From an uncultured Collinsella sp. (lineage in GTDB: Bacteria > Actinomycetota > Coriobacteriia > Coriobacteriales > Coriobacteriaceae): a DNA stretch of 46,963 nucleotides. Made by a program: the position numbers and the translations under genes. The DNA is taken from assembly GCA_900768435.1 (NCBI GenBank), contig CAAGCW010000025.1, forward strand, positions 1 to 46,963, given 5' to 3'. Shown here in pieces: positions 7,823-16,700 of this stretch (the first letter of the stretch is position 1; each line of letters begins with the position of its first letter). Below the pieces are notes generated by a model, which worked only from the letters and a program-made list of their open reading frames with translations, was not told the DNA's origin and did not search any database.

Positions 7823-9169
7823 CTACTCGAAGCTCAGCTGCTCCAGACGATCAAAGACCGTGTCGATACGGGTGAGGAAGTCCCACGGATCAAAGATCTC
7901 GTCGAGCTTCTCCTGACTGACGGTGCAGCGCGGGTCGGCCTCGAGACGTTCCTTAAAGGTGGGGCCGGAGACACAATCCTGTACCTCATGCCAGGTTGCC
8001 ATGGCGTTCTCCTGCACAATGGCGTACGCGTCCTCGCGGGTGATGCCCGTATCGACGAGGGCCAGCAGAACCTTGGAGGAGAAGATGAGACCACGGGTCT
8101 TGTTGAGGTTGGCCATCATGCGGGCAGGGTACAGCTGCAGGCCGTCGATAACGCGGATGAGGCACTGGAACATGTGGTCGAGCGCGATGAAGCTGTCGGC
8201 CTGGGCGACGCGCTCGGCAGAGGAGTGCGAAATGTCACGCTCGTGCCACAGGGCGACGTTATCGAAGGCAACCTGAGCGTTGGACTTCACGACGCGCGAC
8301 AGACCGCAGACCTTCTCCATGGTGATCGGGTTGCGCTTGTGCGGCATGGCGGAGCTGCCCTTTTGACCCTTGCGGAACGGCTCCTCGGCCTCGAGGGTAT
8401 CAGTCTTCTGCAGATTGCGAACCTCGGTAGCGATGCGCTCACAGGTGGCCGCGGTGGTGGCAAGAACGCCGGCGAGATAAGCGTGATGGTCGCGGCTGAT
8501 AACTTGCGTGGACAGCGGGTCATGAACCAGGCCAAGGTGCTCGCAGACATACTCCTCGACAAACGGCTCGATGGAGCTGTACGTGCCGACAGCACCCGAG
8601 ATGGCACCGAAGGCAACATTCTTGCGGGCGTCCTCAAGGCGATCCAGATCGCGCTTGAGTTCCCAGGCCCAAGAGCCGAACTTCATGCCGAAGGTCATCG
8701 GCTCGGCGTGGATGCCATGAGTGCGGCCGGCACAGAGCGTGTTGCGCTCCTCAAAGGCGCGACGCTTGCAAATCTCGCCGAGCTTCTTGACGTCCTCGAT
8801 GATCAGGTCGCAGGCCTGGGTGAGCTGGTAGCACAGAGCCGTGTCGCCCAGATCGGAGCTGGTCATGCCATAGTGAACCCAGCGGCTGGGCTTGGGGTCG
8901 CCCTCGGGAACATCGGCATCGATGTACTCCTTCATGTTGGTCAGGAAGGCGATGACGTCGTGGCGCGTGACCTCCTCGATCTCGTCGACCTTTGCCTTCT
9001 CAAAGTTGGCATGGTCGCGGATCCACTGGGCTTCGTCTTTAGAAATGCCGATCTTGCCGAGCTCCGCCTGGGCCTCGCAGGCCAGGACCTCGATCTCCTG
9101 CCAAATGGCATACTTGTTCTCGAGGGAGAAGATATGTCCCATCTCCGGGCGGGTATAGCGATCGATCAT
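7823..9169 (-). CDS. purB: Adenylosuccinate lyase
   Basis: PurB cleaves SAICAR to AICAR and adenylosuccinate to AMP, releasing fumarate each time. The 448-residue protein has the fumarase/aspartase superfamily signature GSSAMPHKRNP in its C-terminal half. It also has the catalytic-histidine region around GRTHGIHAEPMTFG and the N-terminal YTRPEMGHIFSLENKYAIW typical of PurB. The ATG at 9169 has AAAGGAG five to six bases upstream. An in-frame ATG at 9211 would add 14 residues but lies behind that ribosome-binding site and is rejected. It appears to be a single-gene unit, with a hairpin after the stop and about 430 bases of repeat-rich DNA upstream. Confidence 0.96.
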   Translation of the reverse strand: MIDRYTRPEMGHIFSLENKYAIWQEIEVLACEAQAELGKIGISKDEAQWIRDHANFEKAKVDEIEEVTRHDVIAFLTNMKEYIDADVPEGDPKPSRWVHYGMTSSDLGDTALCYQLTQACDLIIEDVKKLGEICKRRAFEERNTLCAGRTHGIHAEPMTFGMKFGSWAWELKRDLDRLEDARKNVAFGAISGAVGTYSSIEPFVEEYVCEHLGLVHDPLSTQVISRDHHAYLAGVLATTAATCERIATEVRNLQKTDTLEAEEPFRKGQKGSSAMPHKRNPITMEKVCGLSRVVKSNAQVAFDNVALWHERDISHSSAERVAQADSFIALDHMFQCLIRVIDGLQLYPARMMANLNKTRGLIFSSKVLLALVDTGITREDAYAIVQENAMATWHEVQDCVSGPTFKERLEADPRCTVSQEKLDEIFDPWDFLTRIDTVFDRLEQLSFE

Positions 9170-9272
9170 AGCGGCTCCTTTTTGGTTATTGGCACGTTGG
9201 TCGTAACTCAACCATTGTACCGTGCGCGGGTGCGAGTATGGGCAGCAGGCATTAACCTAACATTTTGGAATT

Positions 9273-9323
9273 GGAGCGGGCAACGGGACGTCCGCGTATT
9301 TGCTTCGCAAATCCGCACCGGCT
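9273..9323 (-). repeat. tRNA-Gly tail repeat, copy A
   Basis: Begins with 17 bases (9273-9289) identical to 9595-9611, the 3' end of tRNA-Gly plus two downstream bases. It continues with a hairpin-like stretch GCGTATTTGC-TTC-GCAAATCCGC. About 50 bases match copy B (from 9404) with one difference, the C in the right hairpin arm that breaks a pair kept in copy B. Confidence 0.75.
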
Positions 9324-9403
9324 GCGGTCGATCTCCTCGGATTCACGGAGACGATGGGGAAGACTTTGTTGAATTGGCCGCCCCAAAGTCTCCCGCGCTC
9401 GAT

Positions 9404-9454
9404 GGAGCGGGCAACGGGACGTCCGCGTATTTGCTTCGCAAATACGCACCGGCT
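9404..9454 (-). repeat. tRNA-Gly tail repeat, copy B
   Basis: The same 17-base tRNA tail (9404-9420) is followed by a perfect 10-bp hairpin GCGTATTTGC-TTC-GCAAATACGC. Beyond it are further TTC-loop hairpins (AAACGC-TTC-GCGTTT near 9490) and then the T-arm-like sequence at 9526-9540. Confidence 0.78.
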
Positions 9455-9525
9455 TCAGGCGCCTGCCGGCGCCTTCGCCTGCTCGCTACAAACGCTTCGC
9501 GTTTGTTTTACGCTCGCACCCTGGC

Positions 9526-9540
9526 GGGTTCGAGTCCCGG
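9526..9540 (+). repeat. Inverted T-arm-like fragment of tRNA-Gly
   Basis: CGGGTTCGAGTCCCG matches the T-arm of the neighbouring tRNA-Gly (9597-9668) but in the opposite orientation. Because TTCGAGT is not palindromic the inversion is clear here. No complete cloverleaf can be built around it. A plus-strand terminator-like hairpin follows at 9551-9585. Confidence 0.65.
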
Positions 9541-9550
9541 CGCTTTATTG

Positions 9551-9585
9551 AAAAAAGCACGGCACCGGAACGGTGTCGTGCTTTT
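9551..9585. terminator. Terminator between tRNA-Gly and the repeat array
   Basis: A 15-bp stem (9553-9567 with 9571-9585, loop GAA) is flanked by A-run and T-run. In plus-strand RNA the one non-Watson-Crick position is a G-U wobble; in minus-strand RNA it is an A-C mismatch. It can therefore end tRNA-Gly transcription but looks better formed for plus-strand transcription from the repeat. Confidence 0.7.
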
Positions 9586-9596
9586 ACTTTTTCTGG

Positions 9597-9668
9597 AGCG
9601 GGCAACGGGACTCGAACCCGCGAGTGTCAGCTTGGGAAGCTGATGCCTTACCACTTGGCGATGCCCGC
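9597..9668 (-). tRNA. tRNA-Gly (anticodon TCC)
   Basis: On the minus strand a complete cloverleaf is visible. The acceptor GCGGGCA pairs with TGCCCGC, with T as discriminator. The D-arm contains CCAAGTGGTAAGGCA, the anticodon loop is CTTCCCA (anticodon TCC) and the T-loop is TTCGAGT. CCA is not encoded. Its last 15 bases, plus two downstream bases, recur at 9404 and 9273. Confidence 0.95.
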
Positions 9669-9965
9669 TTGTGTGTTGGCTAGTATAACGCGGTTGTCTT
9701 GTTCGATACAAGGGTGGCGATGCTTGTTTTAGCTGTGGAGATTCGTTTGAAAATCGCATCAATTGTGGAGACGAGGACCTTTGGCCTCCTGTTCTCCTTA
9801 TCTTCTACCTGCGCTTTTGCCTGATTGTTGTATTTGAGCTCAATTTGTCAGGAATTGGGCAAGCTTTTGGTCAGGCTCCGGTACTTACCCGCATGAACCT
9901 CGGGGGTAGCCTCATCCTACGCGTCGCAACCTCCCCATGCGGCGCACGAGGGATAAGGAGCAGCC
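9669..9965 (+). promoter_or_regulatory. Leader region of the thioester adhesin gene
   Basis: A gap of nearly 300 bases without a gene. Near its 3' end CCGCATG (9889-9895) can pair with CATGCGG (9936-9942), enclosing a run of five G (9902-9906) that can face CTCCC. This suggests a structured 5' leader. The ribosome-binding site AAGGAG ends five bases before the ATG. No promoter could be chosen with confidence. Confidence 0.35.
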
Positions 9966-12900
9966 ATGTCCAACGCACCCACGCACTCTGTCCACAGCGC
10001 AATCGCAACAGGTCCGCTGCTCCTGCTCCTCTTCCTGCTTTTCGGCTGTCTGGCACCGGGAGCCGCATTTGCCGTCGATGGCTACGACCAGCTCGGCTTC
10101 CGCACTATTAGCGATGATTGTGGGCCCTTCTTCATCGGCAAGTATGAAGCTCAAGACGCCTCGATTGCCTACTGCATGAACCAGGAGCGCCCCGGCCCCA
10201 CCAAGCCGGGCGGCCCATGGCTCAACTTTGATCAAGGCTGGGTGTGGCTCGACGACGAGTTCGCGGCAATCGTTTGTCACGGATATCCTACCGCCACGTC
10301 GTTTGGCGGTTACCATCTTTCACCCGATCGCGCCCGCGCCGCCACCCAGCTTGCCGTATGGATGCTCAACGGCACTACCCATGTCGACGGCACCTACTCC
10401 TACACGACCGCTCAGGGCAAAACCAAGAGCGGGCACTTTACCGCCGACAATGAAGTCGTGGCGGCTGCGCGGTGGCTCCACGACAGCGCAAAATCAGGAA
10501 GCATCAAAGCCGCTCCGCACCGCGCGCGGCGCTATATAGGAACCGTATCGGGCGGCAGCAAACGTCAAGACATGCTCTATGTACTGCCGGCAGTCTCTGT
10601 TTCCTTCCAAAAGCAGTCTGCAAACGCTGCCATTACCAGCGGAAACAATACTTATCAGTTTGACGGGGCAACATTCGATGTTTTTGAGAGCGCCAGCGGC
10701 GCGCGTGTCGGCACCGTCCAGATGGACAGCAACGGTCGAGCGCAGGCAACACTCCTACCCAACACGACATACTACCTAGTTGAGACAACAGCGCCAGCTG
10801 GTTATATCCCCCTGCACGATCGCATTGCCTTTACCACGACGGATAACGGCGGATACGTCACCATTGATGAACAACCCGGCACCATTACCTTGCGCATTGT
10901 AAAGCTCGACGCCGCAACGAATGCAGGCCCCCAAGTTGGGGCTTCGCTCGCAGGAGCAGAATTCGTGTGCGTATCGCAATCAACCCCTGGATGGACACAA
11001 ACTCTCAGGACCGATGAAAGCGGTCGAGCTACCCTCACCGATGTCCCCCTGGGAACCTTTACCATCTATGAATCGAAGGCGCCCGAGGGCTATTTGCCCT
11101 CCGGTGACAGTTGGTCTTACACCGTTGGAGCCGACCAACTAGGCGATTCAGGCGTGGTCGAAATCGAATCTCGCGTTTCCGATATCCCCATTGCGTTTGA
11201 CCTTGAGATTTCCAAATTCAAGGACTACGGCAATAGCGATCAATCCGGCCTGGAGCAGCCGGCAGGAGATGTTGTCTTTGAGGTTGTCAGTAACAGCTCT
11301 CTGCAGGTTGTTGGCACACTGACTACAAACATCTATGGCTTTGCCTCCACCAAAGACCAGCCCGAAGCATGGTTCGGCACAGGCAAGCGACCCGCCGGTG
11401 TCCACGGAGCCGTCCCATACGACCGTGCCGGCTACACGGTTCGCGAGGTTCCGGAATCCGTCCCCGAGGGTTTTAAACGTGCAGGAGAATGGACCGTCGG
11501 GGCCAATCAGATTTCCGACGGCGCCGAGCTTCAATATATCGTGGACAACCACGCTCTGTCGACGCATCTCCAAATTGTAAAACGCGATGCCCAAACAGGC
11601 GCTTCTGTTCCACTAGCCGGATTCACCTTCCAACTACTCGACAGCAATCACAAACCTGTCTCACAAACTTGCTGGTATCCAGCACATAACGTAATGGACA
11701 CCTTTACGACTGACGCGACCGGGACCGTCACACTGCCCGAATCGCTCGTGCCGGGCACCTATTATGTACGCGAAACCTCGGCCAAAGAGCCCTATCTTGT
11801 CGGCGAAGAGATCGAGGTAAACATACCCGCCGACATGAACCTAACGCCCGTTGCAATCGCCTCGTATTATGACCACGCCGCGATCGGAAACATCAGGATC
11901 GTTAAAACCGATGCCGTAGACGGCAGCAGCCTCGCGGGCGCCGTCTTTGAGATCCGTGCCTCGGGTGATATCGTGCGCCCCGACGGTAGCATTGCCGCGC
12001 TCGACGGTGAGACTGTCGCTACCGTCACGACGGATGAAACTGGAGAAGCACGTGCGGACGACCTCCCGCTGGGATCTGGCACCGCGCACTACGAGGTTGT
12101 CGAGACTCAAGCGCCGGCAGGCTTCTTACTCGATCGGACATCCCATATTGTCGACCTTACTTATGCCGACCAGAAAACACCCGTTGTAGAAGCACGGCTT
12201 AACGTATCCGACGATTACACCAAGGTTGATATCTCCAAGGTCGCTGCAAGCGGAGAGCAGGAAGTGAAAGGCGCACAACTCACCTTATATGGTCCCGATA
12301 AAACCGAAATAGACTCCTGGACCTCATCCGACAAGCCGCACCGCGTCGAACATCTTGCACCCGGCACCTACTCGTTGCGCGAAATGATATCTCCGCGGAC
12401 CTATGACCTTGCCGAGGAGATAACGTTTGAAATAAAGGACACGGGAGAAGTCCAATCCGTCTCGATGAAGGATGCGCCCATCGAGATCAAAGGACAGGTC
12501 GACAAGCGTCAGGAGCTTGTCCAACCTATCGAAAAGGGCCTGTTGGCCAACGGCGATGGTAAAAATCGCGCCGCGACGCAAACCAATAGTGATGGGCTTT
12601 TCTCCTATACCATCGATGCTCGAAACGATTCCGCTACTTGGGTTGATGAGTTTACGATTACCGATAATCTTGAGTGCGCCAAAGACGGCACGGCGAGATT
12701 CGTCTCAATCGAAATCCCCGTCGCCATCGGCGACCTCAACGGTCTGTGCAACGTGTGGTATCGCACAACGCCGTTGGACTCGACAGAAGCCGATGAGCCG
12801 GCAAACGCGACGCTTGACGATGGGCACGAAAATCCTTGGCTTGAGTCCGACGAAGTAAAAGAGAGCCTTGGTGAGGACTGTCGCCTCGTCGATTACGACG

Positions 12901-13397
12901 GCTGGCACCTCTGGAAGGCGGATGTCTCGACCACGGAATCCGCCACACTCGAGGCGAAAGAACTCGACCTTGCATCCAATACCGTCGTGACGGGCATTCG
13001 CATTGAATACGGTGCGGTAGCCGCCGACTTTACGACTCGAAGCGATACGGATTCTTGGACCCGTGATGATCTCAAAGATGAGCACGACGACCTTGACGAT
13101 GCCAAAGCAATCCTTGGCACAGATGCTCGGGGCGCAGTCGTGCACATGCAGGCAACGTCGGCTTACACACCCCAAACTGCACTCACCAACAGCGCACGCG
13201 TCGATCTTTGCCGCAACGGCGGCGGCGATAAACTTGAGTCACATGACGAGGACAGTGTCATTCAACGCTGTACCCTACCGCAGGACCTACCGGCAACAGG
13301 ATCAGCTTCCATCGCCGCTTGCATCACCGCGCTCCTGACCTCGGGTGCCGCAGCCCTATGGTTCGCTCGCCTTAGGTCAATCCCAAAGAAGCGCTAG
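9966..13397 (+). CDS. Thioester-domain, SpaA-repeat LPxTG surface adhesin
   Basis: The protein has 1143 residues. A signal peptide (about 1-36) leads into a thioester-type domain with candidate cysteines C70 (YCMN) or C104 (VCHGY) and Gln128 in TQLAVW, the usual partner glutamine. About six SpaA/Cna-B-like prealbumin modules follow (roughly 220-850), each opening with a K-D-A type strand (IVKLDAAT, IVKRDAQTG, IVKTDAVDG) and closing with an E-containing strand such as YYLVETTAPAGY or HYEVVETQAPAGF, which can form Lys-Asn isopeptide bonds. A less familiar domain (about 860-1095) precedes the sorting signal LPATG (1108-1112), a hydrophobic helix and the basic tail IPKKR. Family knowledge suggests covalent attachment to host surfaces through the thioester and sortase anchoring to the wall. 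No sortase gene is nearby, so a housekeeping sortase would be needed. The ATG has a good AAGGAG. The ligand is unknown. Confidence 0.88.
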   Translation: MSNAPTHSVHSAIATGPLLLLLFLLFGCLAPGAAFAVDGYDQLGFRTISDDCGPFFIGKYEAQDASIAYCMNQERPGPTKPGGPWLNFDQGWVWLDDEFAAIVCHGYPTATSFGGYHLSPDRARAATQLAVWMLNGTTHVDGTYSYTTAQGKTKSGHFTADNEVVAAARWLHDSAKSGSIKAAPHRARRYIGTVSGGSKRQDMLYVLPAVSVSFQKQSANAAITSGNNTYQFDGATFDVFESASGARVGTVQMDSNGRAQATLLPNTTYYLVETTAPAGYIPLHDRIAFTTTDNGGYVTIDEQPGTITLRIVKLDAATNAGPQVGASLAGAEFVCVSQSTPGWTQTLRTDESGRATLTDVPLGTFTIYESKAPEGYLPSGDSWSYTVGADQLGDSGVVEIESRVSDIPIAFDLEISKFKDYGNSDQSGLEQPAGDVVFEVVSNSSLQVVGTLTTNIYGFASTKDQPEAWFGTGKRPAGVHGAVPYDRAGYTVREVPESVPEGFKRAGEWTVGANQISDGAELQYIVDNHALSTHLQIVKRDAQTGASVPLAGFTFQLLDSNHKPVSQTCWYPAHNVMDTFTTDATGTVTLPESLVPGTYYVRETSAKEPYLVGEEIEVNIPADMNLTPVAIASYYDHAAIGNIRIVKTDAVDGSSLAGAVFEIRASGDIVRPDGSIAALDGETVATVTTDETGEARADDLPLGSGTAHYEVVETQAPAGFLLDRTSHIVDLTYADQKTPVVEARLNVSDDYTKVDISKVAASGEQEVKGAQLTLYGPDKTEIDSWTSSDKPHRVEHLAPGTYSLREMISPRTYDLAEEITFEIKDTGEVQSVSMKDAPIEIKGQVDKRQELVQPIEKGLLANGDGKNRAATQTNSDGLFSYTIDARNDSATWVDEFTITDNLECAKDGTARFVSIEIPVAIGDLNGLCNVWYRTTPLDSTEADEPANATLDDGHENPWLESDEVKESLGEDCRLVDYDGWHLWKADVSTTESATLEAKELDLASNTVVTGIRIEYGAVAADFTTRSDTDSWTRDDLKDEHDDLDDAKAILGTDARGAVVHMQATSAYTPQTALTNSARVDLCRNGGGDKLESHDEDSVIQRCTLPQDLPATGSASIAACITALLTSGAAALWFARLRSIPKKR

Positions 13398-13406
13398 CGC
13401 GATGAA

Positions 13407-13442
13407 AAAGCGGGCGAGCCAGTCCCCCGGCTCGCCCGCTTT
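13407..13442. terminator. Bidirectional terminator between convergent genes
   Basis: A perfect 14-bp stem AAAGCGGGCGAGCC/GGCTCGCCCGCTTT with an eight-base loop lies just after the adhesin stop and before the end of the convergent membrane-protein gene. A-rich and T-rich flanks suit both directions. Confidence 0.85.
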
Positions 13443-13463
13443 CAATCATTTAAATCGCCGCAT

Positions 13464-13682
13464 CTACTCTGCAGACGAAGATCCACCATCAACGATTGCT
13501 TGCTCGGACTCAGGAATCCCATCGGCACCCGTGCTCTGTTCTTGCTCCACCTCTTCGCTGATTGCGGAGGCGGGGGTCGAGCCCTTCGCGCCCACGATGT
13601 AGGCAGCTCCAAACCCTAACGCAATGGCAATCAAGGTCAAAATCACGTAGACAGGCCAATGGCGCTTAATATACGAAAACAC
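13464..13682 (-). CDS. Small single-pass membrane protein
   Basis: The protein has 72 residues. A short basic N-terminus (SYIKRHWP) leads into one transmembrane helix (about 10-31, VYVILTLIAIALGFGAAYIVGA). An acidic Ser/Glu-rich tail of about 40 residues follows (SEEVEQEQSTG...SSSAE). The start is GTG with AAGGAG five bases upstream, 21 bases after the stop of the M28-like peptidase gene, so the two form an operon. I do not recognise a family. It may assist or localise the membrane peptidase. Its acidic tail is compositionally like the long acidic insertion of that peptidase. Confidence 0.75.
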   Translation of the reverse strand: MFSYIKRHWPVYVILTLIAIALGFGAAYIVGAKGSTPASAISEEVEQEQSTGADGIPESEQAIVDGGSSSAE

Positions 13683-13703
13683 GTTGACTCCTTAGAGCTC
13701 CGT

Positions 13704-16700
13704 CTACGAACGGCGGATAACCTCGGTCACGACCTCGGATACCGTGGCAATGTTCGTCGGGTTGACATTGTGGGGCAGGTCGTCCTCGGTACGAGCGCAA
13801 GCCAGACGCGTGCCGTCCACGCCGGCGATGGTGAGGGCTCGGCGGCTCGCCTCGAGGGCGGCGTAGGCATCGGTCTTGGCATAGGGCATCTCGAGCGCGC
13901 CACAATCGACATGGAACGACTTGCACACCTTGCTGACCAGGTTCATGATGCGGCGATCGCCCTTGAGCAGCTGCTGTTCGCCCTCAACCGTCACCACCGA
14001 AAGCCTACCGGCGCCGACGGATTCAAGATTGATGAAGAAGACGCCGCGGAGCTTATCGCGATGCGAAGCCAAGAAGGCCTTCATACCGGCGCCATCACAA
14101 TCCGAGGCGCCCGTTGCCACAAACCAGATATCGTGACCGAGCAGCTCATCGTCGCCCATAGAGGCGACAGCCGAGAGCATATCTTCGGAAGAAGCGCCGT
14201 CGGAAGACGTAGCGCCGCCCTTCCAGCCATCGTTATCGTCCTCGAAATTATCCCACGAACCGATGCCGCGACCGGACTTCTTGGCATCGTAATCGTCTTC
14301 GACGCCCAGCCAGTCACTCATGCTGTCCTGTTCGTTTTTCTTTTTACGACCGAACAGGCCGCCCAGGCCGCGCTTGCGAGACTTAGGTGCCGCAGGGGCG
14401 GGAGCCGAAATGGTCTCGATCGGCTGTGCGCCCGACGCAACGGGCATAGGAGGCGCAACGGGTGCCGATGTGGGTTCGGGACCCTGAGCGGTAGCAAAGG
14501 GGTCGTTGACCTGTGCGGAGGGATCGGGAAGGTCGAACAGCGACGTGCGAGACGCAACGTTTGTCTGCTTCATCGACGGCAGCGACGGATCGGGGACCGA
14601 AGCCAGCGGAGACGAGGAGGGTGCAGGCGACGGTGCCGACGCCGGATCGGGAACATTCATCTGCGGACGCGGCGATGCTTGGGAGGAAATCTGGGCCATA
14701 AGGGAATCGACCGTTTCGTCCTGAGTGGGAGCGACATCGGCAACCGTGGCACCGGAACCACTCGGGATCGGCATGGTGAAAATCTGCGTGGAGTAAGGCC
14801 TCGACCCATCTGTCTCGGGAGCCTCGGAAACCGCAGGCACTTCCTCCTGCTCGACCTCGGTCGAATCACCTTGATCGGCTGCCGCGTATTGCTCTTCGTC
14901 ACAGTTGACCTCGACGGGCTCGTGCCCGGCGACATCTTGGATTTCGGCAGCATCAATAGGCTCGTCATCGTCTGCCGCGTCGCCCTGCTCATCGGAAACA
15001 GGAAGGGGCTCGGCAATCGCGGTGCCTTGCTTTTCAAACGTTATCGTGGAATCGAACTGCGCGGCATCAAACGACATGGTGCTATCGACGTGCTGCTGAG
15101 CCTCAAAGGACGTTGTAGCTTCGGCGGCGTCGACAGGCACGGACTGCATAGTCTCGTTCTGCTCGAACTCTTGCGCCGCGCGCTCACGTGCCGCCTCGGC
15201 TGCCTGCTGCTGAGCGATAGCCTCCTGCTCGGCAGCCTCGCGTGCGGCAGCGCGCTTCCCCTCGAAATCGTCGACAAATTTCCTGCCCTTTGCAAGCGCA
15301 CCCTTAAAGAAGTTGGAAGCGCTGGCGCCAATCGAAGAGAACGCGGATGCAATATCGGCATGGGGCGTTGCCGCGGGAATCTCGGCCGAGAAATCAGTAT
15401 CGCTCTCGTAAGACACGCGCCTCGGCTGTTCAGCGTAATCGTCGTCAGGCTCGTCCGTAACGTCTTGCGCCGGCGCGGCGGGAGCCAAAATGTCCAGTCC
15501 TGCCGCGGGATCGATCGCGGACACCGCCTCGGGCTCGGCAACGGCAGCGGCAACCGCGGCAGACTCATCATCCACGGCGACAACGGGCGCAGATGCAGTC
15601 ACGACGGGGGCAGGCTCGGGCTCAAACGTCGGCTCCTCGCCTTCCTCGTAATCGAGCGTGCAGGACTCGGGAAGCATTCCGAGCGCACGGATGGCATCCG
15701 AACCAAAGCGGATGTTGCCGGCGGCATTGCGATAGAGCCTGGGCTCGGGCTCGGCCGCGACAGGCTCCTCCGCCGGCTCGGCAGTGGGAACCTCGTCATT
15801 GAACTCTTCGGCCTGGACAGCCTGATTCTGATCCTCGGGCACGATGGCGCCAATCAGCGTCTCGTCGGCAGACGCACCTTCAAAGCCCTCGATCTGCTCG
15901 TCGAAAGCCTCGCCCTGTTCGGGCTCGGTCTGAGCGTCGGGAGCAATCGGCTGACCGAACTCGTCCTCGGCGTAGGTAGGCTCTTCATACTCGATGGTGT
16001 TGCCGTAGTCGTTTTGCTGTTGGGCCGCGGCATACTCCGCTGCTGCGCGCGCCATCTCCTCGGCACGACGCTTCTGCTCCCCAAAATAGGTATCGAACGG
16101 AACATCGTCGGGAAACTCGTTTTCGCCCTGGAAGGGAGCAACGTTGTCCATAACGCCGAGCATAGCGGCGACAGAAGACTTGTTGCACACTGCGCCGGAC
16201 GTATAGGGAAGCACAAAACGGTTAGAAATGATGTTTGCCGCGTTGGCGAGCGCAACGAGGGAAGCGAGGATCGCGACAATCCACAGCAGAACCTTGAGCG
16301 CGCCGGGGAGCGGCAGGATACGCAAGATGGCAACGGCAGCAGGGGCAACCGTGGCAACGGGCAACAGCTTGGCGATGAGCGCACGATACGAAGCATAGGG
16401 CTCGCGGGCGAGCAGCTCAGCACGGGGAGAGTCGTAGTGTGCGACAACGACCACCGGGCGGTTGCGCGGAGACGCGAGCGGGCCCGAGGCCTTGTGGTAG
16501 GCGATGACATTTTGGCTCACGCCCGTCTTGCCCAGGCGCGAAACCACGGGGTGGCCCGTGCGCTCGAGCACGTAAAGAACGGCACCGACAATGGCCAGCA
16601 AGGTGCCGACCAAGCCGATGCCGCCGCCGATGCCCATCAGCAGGGCGCCGGCAAACGCAAGAATACCGGTAACGGCAAATGCCAACCTGCTGGGCGCCGG

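Larger units (their letters stand above)
9170..9596. other. Gap between purB and tRNA-Gly: promoter side and tRNA-tail repeats
   Basis: There is no protein gene. From 9273 onward the stretch is filled by two copies of a unit that begins with the last 17 bases of the tRNA-Gly locus (9273-9289 and 9404-9420). Each is followed by a GTCCGCG start and a TTC-loop hairpin. The second unit runs on through further hairpins to a T-arm-like sequence and a terminator. The 9170-9272 part should contain the purB promoter, but I see no clear -35/-10 pair. Confidence 0.7.

Noticed and set aside
9273..9611. CRISPR-like direct repeats beside tRNA-Gly
   Set aside because: The repeat starts with a tRNA tail, spacing is irregular, only two long copies exist, and no cas genes are near.
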